Assembly (NCBI RefSeq): GCF_000526215.1
Contig: NZ_JAFQ01000004.1
Location: 5,704,001-5,768,000 of the forward strand
Direction: 5' to 3'
Length of the DNA stretch: 64,000 bases
DNA from: Nocardia sp. BMG51109
GTDB lineage: Bacteria; Actinomycetota; Actinomycetes; Mycobacteriales; Mycobacteriaceae
Shown here: positions 54,370-62,383 of the stretch, piece after piece
Layout: each line of letters opens with the position of its first letter
Numbering within the stretch: the first letter of the stretch is position 1
Program-made: the position numbers and the translations under genes
The notes under the pieces: model-generated
Databases searched by the model: none
Seen by the model: the letters and a program-made list of their open reading frames with translations, nothing else
What the model was told of the DNA's origin: nothing

Positions 54370-54951
54370 TCACCGGACGGCGATGAGCCCGAGGACGCCG
54401 ACGATCGTCGTCACCAGCAGGACGGCGGACACCGTCGTCCCGAACCGGCCGAGCTTCCGTGCGATCCCGCGTGCCGCGCGCCCGACGCCGACCAGCACCG
54501 CGGCGATCACGGCGGCGCCGAGGAACCACCGGAACCAGTGCTCCGGGCCCGCCGGGGCCGCGCCCATCGCCGCGTGCAGGCTGTCCTGCCGGTGCGTGGC
54601 GTTGGTGACCGCGGCGGTGACGGCGAGCCCGCCCAGCAGCACCAGCGGCCTGCGGTGATGTCCGAACCGCTGGTCGACATCGATCCGCCAGCGCCCGAGC
54701 AGGCTGCGCAGCATCCCGCCGACGCCGATGGCGAACGCCGCGAGGACGCCGGTCAGAATGGCCTGCGAGGCGGAGGTGCGCGACAGCGCGAACGGCAGCA
54801 ACGAGATCACGACGGCCGCGGTGACCGCCACGACCGTGCCGACCCGCGGCCGGGCCCAGGCCAGTAAGGACCACCGGCGAGTCGGGGGCTGCGGCTCCGC
54901 GTCCCGCCCGTCGGAAGCGGCGTGCGGGGACTGCGCTGTCGTGGCACTCAT
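54370..54951 (-). CDS. Membrane protein resembling only the N-terminal domain of Abhydrolase_9 proteins (193 aa)
   Basis: About four hydrophobic segments (roughly 38-55, 65-80, 100-115, 135-160) and a final one near 170-190. GRWRIDVDQRFGHHRRP and HAAMGAAPAGPEHWFRWFLGAA are like the N-terminal membrane half of the actinobacterial PF10081/PF15420 protein family. The alpha/beta-hydrolase C-terminal half is absent: the frame stops at 54370. It may be a truncated gene or a stand-alone membrane unit. The start is ATG 54951. Confidence 0.6.
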   Translation of the reverse strand: MSATTAQSPHAASDGRDAEPQPPTRRWSLLAWARPRVGTVVAVTAAVVISLLPFALSRTSASQAILTGVLAAFAIGVGGMLRSLLGRWRIDVDQRFGHHRRPLVLLGGLAVTAAVTNATHRQDSLHAAMGAAPAGPEHWFRWFLGAAVIAAVLVGVGRAARGIARKLGRFGTTVSAVLLVTTIVGVLGLIAVR

Positions 54952-55099
54952 CCGGTAACTCCTCGTCCCGGTGTCGGTGGCACCGCCCGGGTTCGCCGCA
55001 CACTCCGCCACGGGGCGGTGGTGCGCGGTATTGCATTTGTCACGGACGACGAAGGTAGACCATCGTCGCCGTCTTGTCTTATCGGCCGTTCCGGCCTTG

Positions 55100-56035
55100 T
55101 CAGCCGTCGACTCCGTCGAGGACGGCAGCGCGGACGTGCTGTCGTAGCCACCGGTGCGCGCCGTCCGCATCGTGGCGCGGGTGCCACGCCATGCTCAGGT
55201 CCACGGTGGGCAGGGGCAGCGGAATCTCGAACGCGCGCAACCCCAGCGACTCGATCGTACCGCGGCCGAACCGGCCGGCGATCGTGCCGACGAGGTCGCT
55301 GTCCCGCAGCAGGAACAGCGCACTCGCCGGACTCGGCGCGCACGAGACGACCCGGCGGGTCAGCCCGTGCTCGGCGAGCAAGTTGTCGATCGGTCCGGTC
55401 AGGAGGCCGCGGCGGGAGAACACCACATGCTCGGTGGCGGCGTACCGGGCCGGGGTGACCGGCGCGCTCAGCAGCGGATGACCGGCACGCGCCACGCCGA
55501 CCATCCGCTCGCGCAGCAACGGCTCGATATGGGTCTCCGGTTCGGCCCGCCGGATGCTGCCCAGCTCGAGGTCGACGCCGCCGTCCCGCAGCGAATGGGT
55601 GTCCTCGTGACTTTCCGCGGCGAAATGCAGTGTGACGGCCGGCGCCTCCGCATGGACCCGATGCAGCAACCGGTGCCCGACGCCGCCGAACATCAGGTCG
55701 CCGATCTGCACCGAGAACGTGCGGCGCAGCGTCGCCGGGTCGGGCTGCTCGGGCGGCGTGAACAGCCGGCGCGCCTGCTCGACGAGGTCGTGCACCTGGC
55801 TCTGCATGGTGAGCGCCCGCGGCGTCGGCACCATGGTGCGGCCCGCCCGCACCAGGATCGGGTCGTCCAGGAGGCGCCGCAGCCTGGCGAGCGTGCGGCT
55901 CATCGCGGGCGGCGAGGTGTGCAGCCGGAGGGCCGCACCGCCGACGCTGCGCTCGTCGAGCAGTGCGTCGAGGGCTAGCAGCAGATTGAGGTCGAGGCTG
56001 GATTCCACTTCTGATAACTCTTCCTTACCGAACAT
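55100..56035 (-). CDS. LysR-family regulator (311 aa)
   Basis: HTH: LNLLLALDALLDERSVGGAALRLHTSPPAMSRTLARLRRLLDDPILVRAG, followed by a NodD/PcpR-type effector domain (FSVQIGDLMFGGVGHRLL, LRDGGVDLELGSI). ATG 56035 gives the standard length; the frame continues upstream over the divergent promoter. A TGCACT-GG-AGTGCA palindrome overlaps its start codon. The divergent O-methyltransferase is the expected target. Confidence 0.92.
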   Translation of the reverse strand: MFGKEELSEVESSLDLNLLLALDALLDERSVGGAALRLHTSPPAMSRTLARLRRLLDDPILVRAGRTMVPTPRALTMQSQVHDLVEQARRLFTPPEQPDPATLRRTFSVQIGDLMFGGVGHRLLHRVHAEAPAVTLHFAAESHEDTHSLRDGGVDLELGSIRRAEPETHIEPLLRERMVGVARAGHPLLSAPVTPARYAATEHVVFSRRGLLTGPIDNLLAEHGLTRRVVSCAPSPASALFLLRDSDLVGTIAGRFGRGTIESLGLRAFEIPLPLPTVDLSMAWHPRHDADGAHRWLRQHVRAAVLDGVDG

Positions 56036-56048
56036 GCACTGGAGTGCA
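56035..56048. promoter_or_regulatory. TGCACT-GG-AGTGCA LysR box at the lysR start
   Basis: A perfect 14-bp palindrome whose first base pair is the first base of the LysR start codon, in the 66-bp divergent gap. Binding there would block lysR translation-proximal transcription and sit upstream of the methyltransferase promoter. Confidence 0.5.
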
Positions 56049-56101
56049 ATTCGGTTCGAGCATACGGTGAACTCGTCAGCGAATCGACGGAAGGAACAAC
56101 C

Positions 56102-56767
56102 ATGACATCGACCCTGCGCTCCGAACCGATTTCCGGTGTGCTGCAACGGTTGCTGGCCGCCGAGCGGGAGCAGGACGGGCGCGTGGCCGCCCCCCTGGGA
56201 CCGGCCGCGGACATCTTCGATCTGGACATCGCCGCGCGGGCGGAGACGTTCCGGGACGTCTACATGTCGGTGTCCGAGACCGGTGGCGAACTGCTGTATC
56301 TGCTGGCCCGGGCGACCGGCGCGCGCACGGTGGTCGAGTACGGCACCTCGTTCGGGGTGTCCGCGATCTACCTGGCGAGTGCGGTCCGGGACAACGGTGG
56401 CGGGCTGGTGATCGGCACCGAACTACAGGCGGACAAGGCGTCCGCGGCGCGGGAGAACTTCGCCGCGGCCGGTGTGGCCGACCTGATCGAGCTGCGGGAG
56501 GGTGACGCGCTCTCGACCCTGGCGGATGTGGCCGGCCCGGTGGATCTCGTGCTGCTCGACGGCTGGCCCGACCTGGCCCTCCCCGTCCTGCGCGTGCTCG
56601 AGCCGGCGCTGCGTCCCGGCACGCTGATCCTGGTGGACGACGTGGACGTGGACTTCGGCCGCGACATGCACGGTGCGGTCCTGGCCTATCTGGCCGATCC
56701 GGCGAACGGCTACCAGTCGATGAAGCTGCCGGTGGGGGACGGCGTTCAGGTGGCCGTGCGCCTCTGA
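56102..56767 (+). CDS. O-methyltransferase-type SAM-dependent methyltransferase (221 aa)
   Basis: Rossmann motif I is TVVEYGTSFGVSAIYLA, then IGTELQADKASAARENF, LREGDALSTL, and the metal-motif equivalent LVLLDGWPDLALPVLRVLEPAL with DDVDVDF. The pattern is Methyltransf_24 / catechol-type family 3. Gly-rich motif I has an unusual EYGTSFG. It is divergent from the LysR gene. Acceptor unknown. Confidence 0.87.
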   Translation: MTSTLRSEPISGVLQRLLAAEREQDGRVAAPLGPAADIFDLDIAARAETFRDVYMSVSETGGELLYLLARATGARTVVEYGTSFGVSAIYLASAVRDNGGGLVIGTELQADKASAARENFAAAGVADLIELREGDALSTLADVAGPVDLVLLDGWPDLALPVLRVLEPALRPGTLILVDDVDVDFGRDMHGAVLAYLADPANGYQSMKLPVGDGVQVAVRL

Positions 56768-56800
56768 CGCCGCTGTCATCCGCCGTGTACCCGGGGGGAT

Positions 56801-57490
56801 TCAGTGGGGTGCGGGCGGGCCGGGCCGTTCGGTCCAGTAGTCGGGGTTTCGGCCGTAGTCGGGGGTGGTGTAGGCGCGGTCCCAGGATGCGTTGCCGGAC
56901 AGGAGTTCTCGCCAGCCCGCCACCTCGACGTAGAGGACGCGCATCGAGTTCAGGGCGCCGTGGTGCAGGTCCGGGCCGTCGGTGGTGACGGCGTCCTCGG
57001 CGACGGCGACCTCGTAGTTGCGTTCCAGGGCGCCGCGGACGGTGGCCTCGACACACACGTTGGTCTGCAGACCGGCCACCAGCAGCCGTTGGGCGCCGAG
57101 GGATCTCAGTACGGGATCGAGTTCGGTGTAGGCGAAGAAGCTGTGCCGCGTCTTGTCCAGCACGAGGTCGCCGGGGCGGGGCGCGACGGCGTCCATGATC
57201 TCGGTGCGCCATTGCCGCTGCTCCGGCGACAGCGCGGGCAGCCGGTCGCGGCGGGCGTGCAGGTGGCGGGCGGCGCGCGGATTGGTGGCCAATTCGCGGG
57301 CGGGACTGGAGGTTTGACGCGAATACAAGACGGGAATTCGCGCCGTGCGTGCGGTGGCGAGCAGGCCGGCGCATTCGACGACCACCTCGTCGAGCCGCCA
57401 GATCGGCGGCCAGCCGAGCGCATCGCGGAGCCCGTCGTCGGCGATGTAGCCGTTTTGCATATCGATCATCAGGACAGCGAGATCGGGCAT
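56801..57490 (-). CDS. Isochorismatase-family cysteine hydrolase (229 aa)
   Basis: The catalytic triad is visible: Asp in AVLMIDMQNGY, Lys in VLDKTRHSFF and Cys in AGLQTNVCVEATVRGA. The N-terminal MPDLAVLMIDMQN is characteristic of nicotinamidase/isochorismatase-like hydrolases. The C-terminal extension past about 200 is short. Substrate unknown (nicotinamide-like, biuret-like or N-carbamoyl amide). The start is ATG 57490 with GAGGAGA upstream. Confidence 0.9.
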   Translation of the reverse strand: MPDLAVLMIDMQNGYIADDGLRDALGWPPIWRLDEVVVECAGLLATARTARIPVLYSRQTSSPARELATNPRAARHLHARRDRLPALSPEQRQWRTEIMDAVAPRPGDLVLDKTRHSFFAYTELDPVLRSLGAQRLLVAGLQTNVCVEATVRGALERNYEVAVAEDAVTTDGPDLHHGALNSMRVLYVEVAGWRELLSGNASWDRAYTTPDYGRNPDYWTERPGPPAPH

Positions 57491-57680
57491 GGTGATCGTC
57501 TCCTCGCAACCGCCGGTGTCGGTTCCATGGTGACGCGTTCTCGGCGTCCGTGGTGCGGCTCGTGCGCCGGCCGCTGTGGCTGATGCTGTGGCGCCGGCCT
57601 TCGCGCCGTTGCCGGTGGTGCAGCCGCCGCCGATCGGCGGTGTGCCGGCCCCGGTGACGGTTGCCGGCGCCCGCCGCGGA

Positions 57681-58490
57681 TCAGGATTCCTTTATTCCCA
57701 CGGCGCCAACGTAATTGGCCCGCTTCGCCGCGTCCTCGTCGACGGGGTCGATCGGCCGCCACGCCCCGACCGGCACGATCCCCGGCTCCAGCAGCGTGTA
57801 GCCCGCCATCAGGGCGGCCACGTCGTCGATCGTGCCGAAACCCGCTCCGGGAGTGTTGGTCGTCCGCATCACCGACAGGACCCGCTCCTGCTCCGCCAGG
57901 CTCAGCGTCAGACCGACCGCGTGCGAGATGCCCAGTGCGCTGCCCGGACAGCAGGCGTCGCGGTAGGCGGCCGTCAGCTCGACCGGGTCGACGTCTTCCA
58001 GCAGGTCCAGTACGGCCATGGCGAGAATGCCGACCGGCCGGGAGAAATCCAGCAGGTCCGCCACGCCCGGAGCCTCCAGCACGCTGCCGACGTCACGGAA
58101 GTCCGCCCAGGTCATCGTCACTCCCGGCAGATCCGCGAGCATCTTGTTGGCGTACTCGACGGCGACGGGCTCCCGCTCCACGTACGCGATCCGGGCTTCG
58201 GGGTAGTGGCGCAACGCGATCTCGTGCGGGTTGCCCACCGTCGGTGCTCCGGATCCCAGATCGAGGAACTGGTCGATGCCCCTCTCGCACAGGACTGTTA
58301 CGGCACGTCCGATGAACCCGCGGTTGGCGCGCGCCCAGGCGCGGCTGCCGGGCATGCCGTCCGGGATCGCCTCCGCGGCGTTGCGGTCGATCTCGAAATT
58401 GGCGCCGCCGCCCAGCACATAGTCGTACATCCGGGCGATGCTGGGCGTCTCCATGTCGATGGTCTCGTCCAGCTCATACCGGTGATCCAT
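57681..58490 (-). CDS. DUF574-family SAM-dependent methyltransferase (269 aa)
   Basis: The actinobacterial signature is SIARMYDYVLGGGANFEIDRNAAE near the N terminus, then FLDLGSGAPTVGNPHE (motif I), YVEREPVAVEYA and LLDFSRPVGILAMAVLDLL. This family (PF04672) is widespread in Streptomyces and Nocardia; biochemical roles are mostly unknown. ATG 58490 with AGGAGA upstream. It is followed 190 bp later by the isochorismatase-like gene on the same strand. Confidence 0.9.
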   Translation of the reverse strand: MDHRYELDETIDMETPSIARMYDYVLGGGANFEIDRNAAEAIPDGMPGSRAWARANRGFIGRAVTVLCERGIDQFLDLGSGAPTVGNPHEIALRHYPEARIAYVEREPVAVEYANKMLADLPGVTMTWADFRDVGSVLEAPGVADLLDFSRPVGILAMAVLDLLEDVDPVELTAAYRDACCPGSALGISHAVGLTLSLAEQERVLSVMRTTNTPGAGFGTIDDVAALMAGYTLLEPGIVPVGAWRPIDPVDEDAAKRANYVGAVGIKES

Positions 58491-58878
58491 GCCGTCTCCT
58501 TCGAATTCACCTGTCGGCCATCCGCTCTCGACCGGCTCGCCTGCCGGCGTGGTCATCCCGGCCGGTGCGCCCGGTCGGTATTCGGGCATGGCCCGCGTGC
58601 GTGCCGGTCCCGAGGAACGCTACCCGGCAACGACTCGGCACGGGAAGTTCGGGAACTGCCGCACGGCGGTGCCTCAGCGGCCGCCGACCCGTAGGTGCGG
58701 CGCGAATCGTGGAATCGTCGAGGGGCTGGCACGAGCGCTCCCGAACCGGAAGTATGCGGCACGTCCGCGTATCCGGTCCGCCGCGCCGGCGGCCTCGGTG
58801 GGCAACCCGCGCGTTCGGAGGCGGAGTACTCGTTCACCGCCGCAGTGCGCGAGGTTCGTCCGGCGCCGCTCCGCTGAT
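58491..58878. other. 388-bp gap with no recognised feature
   Basis: Between the DUF574 methyltransferase start and the ABC ATPase stop. No supported ORF, RNA or clear palindrome was seen. It presumably contains the methyltransferase promoter and the end of the ABC operon transcript. Confidence 0.5.
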
Positions 58879-60498
58879 CTACGCGGCGGGCGCCCGGGCC
58901 GCCGTGCGGGGGATGGCATCGAGCAGGGTGCGGGTGTAGGGGTGCTCCGGGCGGTCGAAGACCCGGTCGGCGTCGCCGCGCTCGACGACGACACCGTCCT
59001 TCATGACCAGGATCTGGTCGCTCATGTGGTGGATGACGCCGAGGTCGTGGGAGATGAAGACCAGGGCGACGCCCGTCCGGGCCTGCAGGGTGGTCAGCAG
59101 GTCCAGGACGCGGGCCTGGACGGAGACGTCGAGGGCCGAGACCGGTTCGTCGCAGACGATCACCGAGGGGCGGCCCGCGAGGGCGCGGGCGATGGCGACG
59201 CGCTGGCGCTGGCCGCCGGACAGTCGCAGCGGCCTGCGGTCGCGGACCGAGGGGTCCAGCTGCACCTGGGCGAGCAGTTCGTCGATGCGTTCGTCGCGTT
59301 CGGCGCGGGGCACCCCGGCCGCCTCGACGGCGTCGCGGAGGATGCGCCACACGGTCCAGCGGGGATCGAACGAGCTGAGCGCGTCCTGGTAGATCACCGA
59401 GATCTCGTGTCGGCGCGCCCGTTTGGCCCTGTCCGGCAGCTCCGACCACGGCGAGCCGTTCAGTTCCACCGTCCCGGAGTCGGGGCGCAGCAGGCCGAGC
59501 ACCATGCGGGCCGTGGTGGTCTTGCCCGAGCCGGATTCGCCCACGATGCCCAGGGTGGATCCGGCGGCGAGTTCGAAGCCGACATCCTGCACGCCCGTGG
59601 GCTGTTCGTGGCCGTGAGCGGGGAAGATCTTGCGCAGGCCGCGGGCCACGAGCGCGGGCGGGGCGCCGGGGGCCGGGGCAGCCGCGGGGGCCGGGCGTGA
59701 ACGATCCACCAGCAGTGTGCCTTTGGAGATCCCGGACGGGATCGCATCCAGCAGCGACCGGGTGTACTCGTGCCGCGGCCGGTCCAGAACCTCGGCGGCA
59801 CTGCCCGTTTCGACGAACTCGCCGCCCCGCATCACCGCGACCCGGTCGGCGAGCCGGGCGACCACCGACAGATCGTGGCTGATCAGGACGATGGCCTTGC
59901 CGCGCCGCTTGGCGTCGGCGAGCACATCGAGGATGCGGGCGGCCACGGTCGCGTCCAGCGCGGTGGTCGGCTCGTCGGCGATCAGCAGCGGCGGATCCAT
60001 GGCCAGCGCCGCGGCGATGAGTGCGCGCTGGCGCAGCCCGCCGGACAGTTCGTCCGCCCGCTGCCGGGCCCGCAGCTCGGGCTGCGGCACGCCGGCCAGC
60101 CGCAGCAGCTCGATCACCCGGGCCCGGCGGGTGGCGCGGGTGCCGTAGCCGTGTGCCGACAGCGCCTCCTCGATCTCCCGGCCGACCGGCCGCAGCGGGT
60201 CCAGGGATACCAGGGCGTCCTGGAGAATGAACCCGATATTCTTGCCGCGCAGTCGTTTCCACTCGCTCTCGCGGCTCGGCAACGCGGTGCCGCGGAACTC
60301 CAGCGCCTCGGCGCGCACGGTGGAGCCGGGGCCGGTGAGGCCGATGAGCGTGCGTGCGGTCACCGACTTCCCGGACCCGGATTCGCCGACGATCGCCAGG
60401 CACTCGCCGGGATCGACGGTGAACGAGATCCCGTGTACCACCTGCCGATCCCCGAATCCGATGCGGAGATCCCGTGCGCGCAGCAGCGGTTCGGTCAT
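58879..60498 (-). CDS. Peptide ABC transporter fused ATPase, DppDF type (539 aa)
   Basis: Two full nucleotide-binding domains in one chain. N-terminal: Walker A GESGSGKSVTAR, signature ELSGGLRQRALIA, Walker B LLIADEPTTALD. C-terminal: GESGSGKTTTARMV, RLSGGQRQRVAIA, VIVCDEPVSALD. Each is followed by the oligopeptide-ATPase tail (ADEVL-like DRPxHxYTRSLLDAIP). A cytoplasmic ATPase dimer energises dipeptide/oligopeptide or nickel import. ATG 60498 overlaps the permease stop as ATGA. Confidence 0.95.
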   Translation of the reverse strand: MTEPLLRARDLRIGFGDRQVVHGISFTVDPGECLAIVGESGSGKSVTARTLIGLTGPGSTVRAEALEFRGTALPSRESEWKRLRGKNIGFILQDALVSLDPLRPVGREIEEALSAHGYGTRATRRARVIELLRLAGVPQPELRARQRADELSGGLRQRALIAAALAMDPPLLIADEPTTALDATVAARILDVLADAKRRGKAIVLISHDLSVVARLADRVAVMRGGEFVETGSAAEVLDRPRHEYTRSLLDAIPSGISKGTLLVDRSRPAPAAAPAPGAPPALVARGLRKIFPAHGHEQPTGVQDVGFELAAGSTLGIVGESGSGKTTTARMVLGLLRPDSGTVELNGSPWSELPDRAKRARRHEISVIYQDALSSFDPRWTVWRILRDAVEAAGVPRAERDERIDELLAQVQLDPSVRDRRPLRLSGGQRQRVAIARALAGRPSVIVCDEPVSALDVSVQARVLDLLTTLQARTGVALVFISHDLGVIHHMSDQILVMKDGVVVERGDADRVFDRPEHPYTRTLLDAIPRTAARAPAA

Positions 60499-61367
60499 GC
60501 TCGTCCTTCTCCTCGTCGTTCGGCGTGGCGGCCCAGGGTCGTGGCCGCCAGGGCGATCACCACGATCACCAGGCCGGGGAACACCTCGAGCCACGGGGCG
60601 CGGGTGAGGTACGTGCGACCGGCGTCGAGCAGCGCGCCCCATTCCGGTGCGGGCGGTGGCACGCCGAGCCCCAGAAACGCCAGCCCCGACGCCCACACGA
60701 TGGTCTGGCCGACGCCCAGCGTCGCGATGATCGCCATGGGCCGCAACGCGTTCGGGACGATGTGCCGGCGGAACACCCGGAACCGGGAATGCCCGAGCGC
60801 ACCGGCCGCCTCGACGTACGGCGAGCCGCGCACGGTGAGCACCTGCCCGCGGATGATGCGCGCGTACCCCGGCGAGACACCGATCCCGACGGCCACGATC
60901 AGGGTGGTTCGACCGGGGCCGAACACGCTGACCAGCAGCAGCGCCAACAGAATCGCGGGGAAGGCGAACAGCACCTCGACGACCCGGTTCACGACGGCGG
61001 CAACGGGTTTCGGCGAGAGTCCGGCGGTGAACCCGAGGAGCGAGGCGAGGGCGAGTGCCACGGCGGTGGCGCCGAGCCCGATCAGCAGCGACTCCCGGGT
61101 GCCGTGCACGATCCGCGCGTAGAGGTCGCGGCCGGACAGGTCGGTGCCGAACGGGTGCGACCACGACGGTGGCGACAGCACATTGCCGAGATCGACGGTG
61201 AACGGGTCGCTCGCCAGCACGCCGGGCGCGATCGCGGCGACGGCCGCCACGAACAGGACCGCGGAGGCCGCCACGACCGTCGGCGGCGGAAGCCGGCGGG
61301 TCCGCGTGGCAGGGCCCTTCGCACCAGGTGCGTTCGTGACATCCGGACGTGTCGCGGCGGTACTCAT
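60495..61367 (-). CDS. Peptide ABC transporter permease, DppC type (290 aa)
   Basis: An N-terminal cytoplasmic segment and first helix (TVVAASAVLFVAAVAAIAPG) precede DPFTVDLGNVLSPPS and HPFGTDLSGRDLYARIVHGTRESL, the standard DppC stretch. The EAA-type loop is EAAGALGHSRFRVFRRHIVPNAL. About six membrane segments. ATG 61367 overlaps the upstream permease stop as ATGA. Pairs with the adjacent DppB-type permease. Confidence 0.95.
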   Translation of the reverse strand: MSTAATRPDVTNAPGAKGPATRTRRLPPPTVVAASAVLFVAAVAAIAPGVLASDPFTVDLGNVLSPPSWSHPFGTDLSGRDLYARIVHGTRESLLIGLGATAVALALASLLGFTAGLSPKPVAAVVNRVVEVLFAFPAILLALLLVSVFGPGRTTLIVAVGIGVSPGYARIIRGQVLTVRGSPYVEAAGALGHSRFRVFRRHIVPNALRPMAIIATLGVGQTIVWASGLAFLGLGVPPPAPEWGALLDAGRTYLTRAPWLEVFPGLVIVVIALAATTLGRHAERRGEGRA

Positions 61368-62383
61368 GCGGCCGAAATCCTCGGGTCGACAACGGTATAC
61401 AGGAAGTCCACCACCAGGTTCGCCAGCACGTACACCGTGGCGATCGCGACGACTATGCCGCTGACGAGCGGCACGTCCCGCGACTCCGCGGCGGCGACGA
61501 GAGTCTGCCCGATACCGGCCCGCGCGAATACCGTCTCGGCGATGACGGCGCCGCCGAACAGCGCGCCCATCGCCCATCCGGAGATGCTGAGCGCGGGAAT
61601 CAGGGAGTGGCGCAACACATGCCGGAACCGGGTCGCGGTGTCGCCGAGCCCGCGTGCCCGCGCCGACAGCACGTGCGGCTGGTCCAGCGCGCGGGCGAAC
61701 TCGGCCCGCGTGACCTGTCCGAGGAATCCGGACAGCGGGACGGCGAGGGTGAGCGCGGGCAGCACCAGACCGCGCGGGCCGGAGCCGCTCTCCACCGGGA
61801 ACCAGCTCAGCTCGATCGCGAACACCACCAGCAGGATGACGCCGAGCCAGTAGTGCGGCAGCCCGGCCGCGACGGTCTCCAGCAGGTTGGCCGGCCCGGC
61901 GAGGGGACCCCGGCGGCCGGCGCCGAGCATGGTCGCGGTGATCACGATGAGCCAGGCCAGCGCCAGCGCGGTGGCGGTGAGCACGAGGGTGGGCGCGATC
62001 TGGTCGAGGATCACCGACAGCACCGGCTCCTGGAGTTGGTAGGACGTGCCCAGGTCGCCGCGCAGCAGCCCGCCGAGATAGTCGAGATACTGCTGACCGA
62101 GCGGATCGGTGAAGCCGTATTTCGCGTTGACCGGCGCGAGCTCGTCGGGCGTGCGGTCGCGGCTCTGTCCGGCGGCGAGGTTCAGCAGCAGCGTCGCGCG
62201 GTCGCCGGGCGCCAGGGCCTGGAGCAGGAAGGTGGTGGTGGCCGCCGCCCACAGCACCAGCGCGGCCCCGGCGATCCTGCCGGCCCACGCTGTCGCGGTG
62301 CGCCGGCCCGGCCGCCGTCGCGCGGGTTGTCCGAACTCGCTGGAAATGTCTCCATCGCTGGAAATGTCGGCAGTGGTGGTCAT
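61364..62383 (-). CDS. Peptide ABC transporter permease, DppB type (339 aa)
   Basis: Long N-terminal helix then LLQALAPGDRATLLL, PVNAKYGFTDPLGQQYLDYLGGLLRGDLGTSYQ (the DppB signature region) and the EAA-type loop ARGLGDTATRFRHVLRHSLIPAL. Six membrane segments. An in-frame near-repeat in the N terminus (DISSDGDISSE) comes from a roughly 15-bp direct duplication. ATG 62383 overlaps the binding-protein stop as ATGA. Confidence 0.95.
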   Translation of the reverse strand: MTTTADISSDGDISSEFGQPARRRPGRRTATAWAGRIAGAALVLWAAATTTFLLQALAPGDRATLLLNLAAGQSRDRTPDELAPVNAKYGFTDPLGQQYLDYLGGLLRGDLGTSYQLQEPVLSVILDQIAPTLVLTATALALAWLIVITATMLGAGRRGPLAGPANLLETVAAGLPHYWLGVILLVVFAIELSWFPVESGSGPRGLVLPALTLAVPLSGFLGQVTRAEFARALDQPHVLSARARGLGDTATRFRHVLRHSLIPALSISGWAMGALFGGAVIAETVFARAGIGQTLVAAAESRDVPLVSGIVVAIATVYVLANLVVDFLYTVVDPRISAA

